A stretch of 9,127 bases of DNA from JAMXLO01 sp035492535 (GTDB lineage Bacteria > Pseudomonadota > Alphaproteobacteria > Acetobacterales > Acetobacteraceae). The stretch spans positions 1 through 9,127 of the forward strand of contig DATJJM010000315.1 in NCBI GenBank assembly GCA_035492535.1, written 5' to 3'. Below the pieces are notes generated by a model that did no database searches, was not told the DNA's origin, and saw only the letters and a program-made list of their open reading frames with translations. A program made the position numbers and the translations under genes. Positions 5,878-9,127 of the stretch are shown here, in pieces (positions within the stretch are counted from its first letter, which is position 1; each line of letters begins with the position of its first letter).

Positions 5878-5892
5878 TTAACGGCAGGGTAA
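5878..5892 (+). promoter_or_regulatory. CtrA-box-like site upstream of fliF
   Basis: TTAA (5878-5881), seven bases, then GTAA (5889-5892) matches the CtrA consensus TTAA-N7-TTAA with one mismatch, 46 bases before the fliF start. CtrA controls flagellar genes, including fliF, in Caulobacter, so the location fits. A single short match can arise by chance. Confidence 0.35.
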
Positions 5893-5937
5893 GCGCGGGG
5901 CGTCATTCTCTGCCTTGACCGCATAGGTGACCAAACG

Positions 5938-7593
5938 ATGAGGGCCCTCCTGGAGGGACTACGTGCCTTGGGCCCCGCTCGACTTGCCGCAATGGGGGCA
6001 GTCGCGCTCGGGATGCTCGGAATGCTGGCACTGATGGTGCTGCACGGCGGCACGGAACCGATGGCGCTGCTCTACGGCGACCTGGACCTGCGCGATTCGG
6101 CGCAGGTGGTGGACCAGCTTCAGCGCCAGCACATCCCATATCGCCTTGCCGGCAATGGCAGCCAGATCCTGGTGGCTGCGGATCAGGTCGCGGATGCACG
6201 GCTGAGCCTGGCCAAGTCCGGGTTACCTGCCAGCGGTTCCGTCGGGTACGAGATATTCGATCGCTCCGATGGCCTCGCCGCCACCGAATTCCAGCAGCAG
6301 ATCAATCAGACACGCGCGCTGGAAGGTGAAATCGCGCGCACGATCAGCGCCATCCACGGCGTGCGCTCGGTGCGCGTCCATCTGGTGCTCCCCCACCGTG
6401 AGCCGTTCGCCCGCGACAGGCAGGATGCACAGGCGAGCGTGATGCTGACGATGGCCGGCGTGGCCCAACTGGACCGCGAAGGCGTGCAGGCGATCCTCAA
6501 TCTGGTCGCCGCCGCGGTGCCAGGACTGCGACCGCAGAGCATCGCCATTGTCGATTCGCGCGGTGGCTTGCTCGCGCGTGCAGGCGAACCGGTCGGTCAG
6601 ACCGCAACCGCGATGTCGACCGAAGAAGTGCGCCACGGCACGGAGCTGCGCCTGGCGCGTGCGGTCGAAGAAATGTTGGAACGCAGCATGGGCCCCGGCC
6701 ATGTACGCGCCGAAGCCGCCGTGCGCATGAACTTCTCCAGGATCAACGAAACGCAGGAGCGCTTCGACCCCGAAGGCCAGGTGACGCGCAGCACGCAGAC
6801 GGTGAACACCACATCGAAGAGCAGTGAACCGTCGCAGACAGTGTCGGTGCAGAACAACCTGCCGAACGCCGATGCAGGTCAGCAGGGCGCTGGCTCGCAG
6901 GAAGCGCGGCAGGAGGAAACCACCAATTACGAGATCAGCAAGTCGGTACGGACGCTGATCAAGGATCAGCCGGAGATCGACCGTGTCAGTCTCGCGGTCA
7001 TGGTGGACGGCACCGACTCGGTCGGGCCGGATGGCAAGCCTGTCTGGCAGCCACGTGCCGCCGAGGAGCTGGAACGCATCACCAGCCTCGTGAAGACCGC
7101 GATCGGCTTCGATGAAAAGCGAGGCGATCGGGTCGAAGTGGCCAGCATGCGCTTTGCCAAGGAAGACGCGGGTCCCGTCGAGGTCAGCGGTGTTCTTGGA
7201 ATGAAGTTGGAAAAGACGGATCTGGTGCATCTCGCGCAGACAGTGTTGTTCGGGCTTATCGGCATCGTCGCCCTGCTGGTGGTGCTGCGGCCGATGGTGC
7301 TGCGGATCACCGCGATGGCTCCGACGGCGATCGGCAGTGGTGCTGGCGCCATCCCGGCGGCCCTGGGCGGGCCAGGAGCCACGCCAATGGTGGCCGGAGG
7401 AGGGCACCAAATGGCGCTGGCGGGACCTGCGGTCATGCCGCCGCTCCTGGAAGACGAGAGCATGGTGAAGATCTCGCAGATCGAGGGACAGATGCGCGCG
7501 TCCTCGCTGCGCCGGATCACCGAACTGGTGGAAAAGCACCCGGAAGAGACCCTGGCAATCGTGCGCGGCTGGATGGTGCAGGAGAGCGGTTGA
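5938..7593 (+). CDS. fliF: Flagellar MS-ring protein FliF
   Basis: This 551-residue protein is normal length for FliF, which forms the inner-membrane MS ring, the base on which the flagellar rotor and export apparatus assemble. There are two membrane segments, about residues 17-36 and 431-451, flanking a large periplasmic part. The first ring-building domain follows the first segment, with GYEIFDRSDGLAATEFQQ (103-120), typical of the YscJ/FliF family. The FliF-specific domain has NYEISKSVR (330-338). The cytoplasmic tail 513-547 (MRASSLRRITELVEKHPEE core) is the FliG-binding segment and is intact. The ATG at 5938 has AGGTGA seven bases upstream. It is the first gene of the flagellar block, with fliG one base after its stop, so both should be in one operon. 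Confidence 0.97.
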   Translation: MRALLEGLRALGPARLAAMGAVALGMLGMLALMVLHGGTEPMALLYGDLDLRDSAQVVDQLQRQHIPYRLAGNGSQILVAADQVADARLSLAKSGLPASGSVGYEIFDRSDGLAATEFQQQINQTRALEGEIARTISAIHGVRSVRVHLVLPHREPFARDRQDAQASVMLTMAGVAQLDREGVQAILNLVAAAVPGLRPQSIAIVDSRGGLLARAGEPVGQTATAMSTEEVRHGTELRLARAVEEMLERSMGPGHVRAEAAVRMNFSRINETQERFDPEGQVTRSTQTVNTTSKSSEPSQTVSVQNNLPNADAGQQGAGSQEARQEETTNYEISKSVRTLIKDQPEIDRVSLAVMVDGTDSVGPDGKPVWQPRAAEELERITSLVKTAIGFDEKRGDRVEVASMRFAKEDAGPVEVSGVLGMKLEKTDLVHLAQTVLFGLIGIVALLVVLRPMVLRITAMAPTAIGSGAGAIPAALGGPGATPMVAGGGHQMALAGPAVMPPLLEDESMVKISQIEGQMRASSLRRITELVEKHPEETLAIVRGWMVQESG

Positions 7594-7594
7594 G

Positions 7595-8674
7595 GTGCTG
7601 AAATCCGAGGACTATCGCGGCATAAACGGCGCACAGAAGGCGGCGATCCTGATGCTCGCGCTGGGCGAGGAGCAGTGTTCGCGCCTGTTCTCCATGATGC
7701 ACGAGGATGAGATCAAGGACATCTCATCGGCCATGTCGCAGCTCGGAGCGGTCAAGTCCGACGTGGTCGAACGCCTGTGCGTTGATTTCGTCGATCATAT
7801 GGGTGCGGCCGGCAACCTCATCGGCAGCTATGAAAGCACCGAGCGACTGTTGCAGAAATCGCTGCCCCGTGATCGCGCCTCGCAGATCATGGAGGAGATC
7901 CGTGGCCCCGCCGGCCGCACCATGTGGGACAAACTCGGCAACGTGCACGAGGCGGTGCTGGCGAACTATCTGAAGAACGAATATCCGCAGACCGTTGCCG
8001 TGGTGCTGTCCAAAGTGAAGGCGGATCATGCGGCGCGCGTGCTGACGCTGCTGCCGGACTCCTTTGCCATGGAAGTGGTGATGCGCATGCTGCGCATGGA
8101 GAGCGTGCAGAAGGACGTGCTCGACGGTGTCGAACGCACGCTGCGCAATGAGTTCATGTCCAACCTCGCGCGCAGCACGCGACGCGACGCACACGAAATG
8201 ATGGCTGAGATTTTCAATAATCTCGACCGGCAATCGGAAACCCGCTTCGTCGCGGCGCTGGAAGAGCGCAACCGTGAGGCCGCCGAGCGCATCAAAGCGC
8301 TGATGTTCACCTTCGACGACTTGTTGAGACTGACGCCGCAGGCGGTCCAGGTGCTGCTGCGCAGTGTCGAGAAAGACAAGCTGCCGCTCGCGATCAAAGG
8401 CGCGTCCGAGAAGCTGCGCGAGATGTTCTTCAAGAACATGTCGGACCGCGCGGGCAAGATCCTGAAGGACGATATCGAGGCGCTTGGCCCGGTCCGGCTG
8501 CGTGACGTGGACGAGGCTCAGGCCACTATCGTCGCCGTTGCCAAGGAACTCGCCGCACAGGGCGCGATCGAGATCGCTGAAAGCAAGGATGAGGAAATGG
8601 TGTACTGGTCTTTTATGGCACAACCAGCTATGATTTTCCCGACTAAGATATTGAATAGATTGAAAATATACTGA
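7595..8674 (+). CDS. fliG: Flagellar motor switch protein FliG, with unusual C-terminal tail
   Basis: FliG is the rotor protein that joins the MS ring to the C ring and receives torque from the stator. The start is a GTG one base after the fliF stop, with GGAG (7581-7584) ten bases upstream; the conserved N-terminal AQKAAILMLALGEE supports it. The middle domain has NEYPQ (128-132, the EHPQ motif). The C-terminal domain has MFTFDDL (237-243) and the charged torque helix with R285, D292 and D293 (E. coli R281, D288, D289). The family normally ends shortly after a DE-V/MVY-like acidic end, here residues 333-337. This frame continues for 22 more hydrophobic and basic residues (338-359) encoded by DNA of about one-third G+C, unlike the rest of the gene. 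The core should be functional; the tail looks acquired. Confidence 0.95.
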   Translation: MLKSEDYRGINGAQKAAILMLALGEEQCSRLFSMMHEDEIKDISSAMSQLGAVKSDVVERLCVDFVDHMGAAGNLIGSYESTERLLQKSLPRDRASQIMEEIRGPAGRTMWDKLGNVHEAVLANYLKNEYPQTVAVVLSKVKADHAARVLTLLPDSFAMEVVMRMLRMESVQKDVLDGVERTLRNEFMSNLARSTRRDAHEMMAEIFNNLDRQSETRFVAALEERNREAAERIKALMFTFDDLLRLTPQAVQVLLRSVEKDKLPLAIKGASEKLREMFFKNMSDRAGKILKDDIEALGPVRLRDVDEAQATIVAVAKELAAQGAIEIAESKDEEMVYWSFMAQPAMIFPTKILNRLKIY

Positions 8675-8720
8675 TTGTTTGCAATCGTCCATTCGAGTTA
8701 GAACAGGACATTGACAGGAC
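8606..8720 (+). other. AT-rich segment at and after the fliG 3' end
   Basis: From 8606 base composition changes sharply. By hand count 8606-8674 has 23 G/C of 69 bases, while the rest of fliG is clearly GC-rich. The segment contains three ATTG repeats, a weak hairpin GATTG/CAATC (8673-8686) right at the fliG stop, and two direct copies of ACAGGAC (8703-8709 and 8714-8720). No transposase, terminal inverted repeat or terminator was recognised. It looks like a junction with unrelated DNA. Confidence 0.5.
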
Positions 8721-9127
8721 GAGACAGCAGAAACCTTCCCCATGTCCCCTCGATGTTCTCCGCCTCTGCGCGTTGCCAGCGTTATGCGATCCTCGCCTTG
8801 CCACTGGCAGGTCTGGCCGGCTTCGTCGTGGTTGTTAACTGTCGCGTACGCGATGCGACGGCGAGCGGTCTTAACGCGCCCACAGCCCTGGTAACTTGCT
8901 ACAGCCCAGCGGCGCGGGGATGCGGCGAATGAGTTGGTCCGCCGGGCCACAGGCAAGGCATGAAGCCAATGCATCGTGATCTGCACCTTACCGCAGCGGT
9001 GTTTATGCGATCCGTTCGACGGAAACGTTGGTGATTTTGTTGCGACCATTTGTCTCGAGGCGGCAGCGAGTTAACTCCGCTGCATCCTTCCGAATAAATA
9101 CGACGGCACACTCGCGGTCATCGACCC
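8675..9127. other. Gene-free stretch downstream of fliG
   Basis: No supportable gene lies here on either strand. The longest plus frame from an ATG (8753-8932, 59 codons) has one hydrophobic stretch but no RBS and no recognised family. Minus frames are composition shadows. The expected fliH/fliN cistrons are absent. The only structure seen is an imperfect palindrome at 9063-9083. A gene may begin beyond the window. Confidence 0.5.
9063..9083. promoter_or_regulatory. Imperfect palindrome near the right end
   Basis: GCAGCG (9063-9068) and CGCTGC (9078-9083) flank the self-complementary AGTTAACT (9069-9076) with one extra C. It could be an operator or a hairpin ahead of a gene outside the window. 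No regulator can be named. Confidence 0.3.

Larger units (their letters stand above)
5738..5937. promoter_or_regulatory. Divergent intergenic region between symporter and fliF
   Basis: These 200 bases must carry the start signals for the symporter operon (minus) and the flagellar operon (plus). Visible elements are the G-rich symporter RBS (about 5746-5751), a 15-base dyad at 5858-5872, TTAA-N7-GTAA at 5878-5892, and the fliF RBS AGGTGA (5925-5930). No clear sigma-70-type pair was found for either direction. Confidence 0.5.

Noticed and set aside
4512..6053. 513-codon minus-strand frame overlapping the symporter
   Set aside because: Frame-shifted shadow of the symporter rich in Arg/His/Pro, and it runs into the start of fliF.
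6223..7539. 438-codon minus-strand frame opposite fliF
   Set aside because: Antisense shadow of a definite fliF.
8644..8672. TATACT in the AT-rich fliG tail as a promoter -10
   Set aside because: No acceptable -35 at 16-18 bases upstream and no convincing gene downstream.
8606..8720. Insertion sequence end
   Set aside because: No transposase frame, terminal inverted repeat or target duplication of usual length could be recognised.
8753..8932. 59-codon plus-strand frame with a hydrophobic stretch
   Set aside because: No RBS, no recognised family, and third-position base use weaker than in the real genes.
7724..9049. 441-codon minus-strand frame opposite fliG
   Set aside because: Antisense to a definite fliG; no domain recognised.

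Overview
The window looks like chromosomal DNA of a GC-rich alphaproteobacterium. The codons are rich in G/C at third positions. FliG carries the EYPQ form of the middle-domain motif, and one site upstream of fliF resembles a CtrA box. An Acetobacteraceae or other Rhodospirillales-type host fits, but the sequence does not prove this. No mobile element, CRISPR array, rRNA or tRNA was recognised.

Layout from left to right. At 179-660 (+) there are two tandem, nearly identical cold-shock protein genes, closed by a strong Rho-independent terminator. At 740-1708 (+), almost touching that terminator, is a PLP-dependent threonine/serine dehydratase. On the minus strand, facing it, are a small cupin-type (cysteine dioxygenase-like) protein (1765-2322) and a DapA-family aldolase (2446-3309). 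Upstream of the dapA-like gene lies an unusual minus-strand regulatory stretch (3310-3520). It holds an inverted repeat that covers the ribosome binding site, a strong intrinsic terminator, and a possible promoter. Together the promoter and terminator could define a small RNA or an attenuated leader. Further right, still on the minus strand, a GltI-like periplasmic Glu/Asp-binding protein (3531-4460) overlaps by ATGA with an SLC1-family (GltP/DctA-type) symporter (4457-5737). A 200-base divergent intergenic region follows. The flagellar genes fliF (5938-7593) and fliG (7595-8674) then run rightwards, one base apart.

The genes fall into functional blocks: RNA chaperoning in the cold, amino acid breakdown, an acidic amino acid uptake pair, and the flagellar MS-ring and rotor. 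The most interesting points are: (1) a solute-binding protein of ABC type translationally coupled to a secondary carrier, with no ABC permease or ATPase in sight; (2) the regulatory stretch in front of the dapA-like gene; and (3) the fliG 3' end, where the reading frame runs past the usual end into AT-rich sequence and no fliH/fliN follows. That last point suggests a rearrangement junction. The final 450 bases hold no gene I can support.
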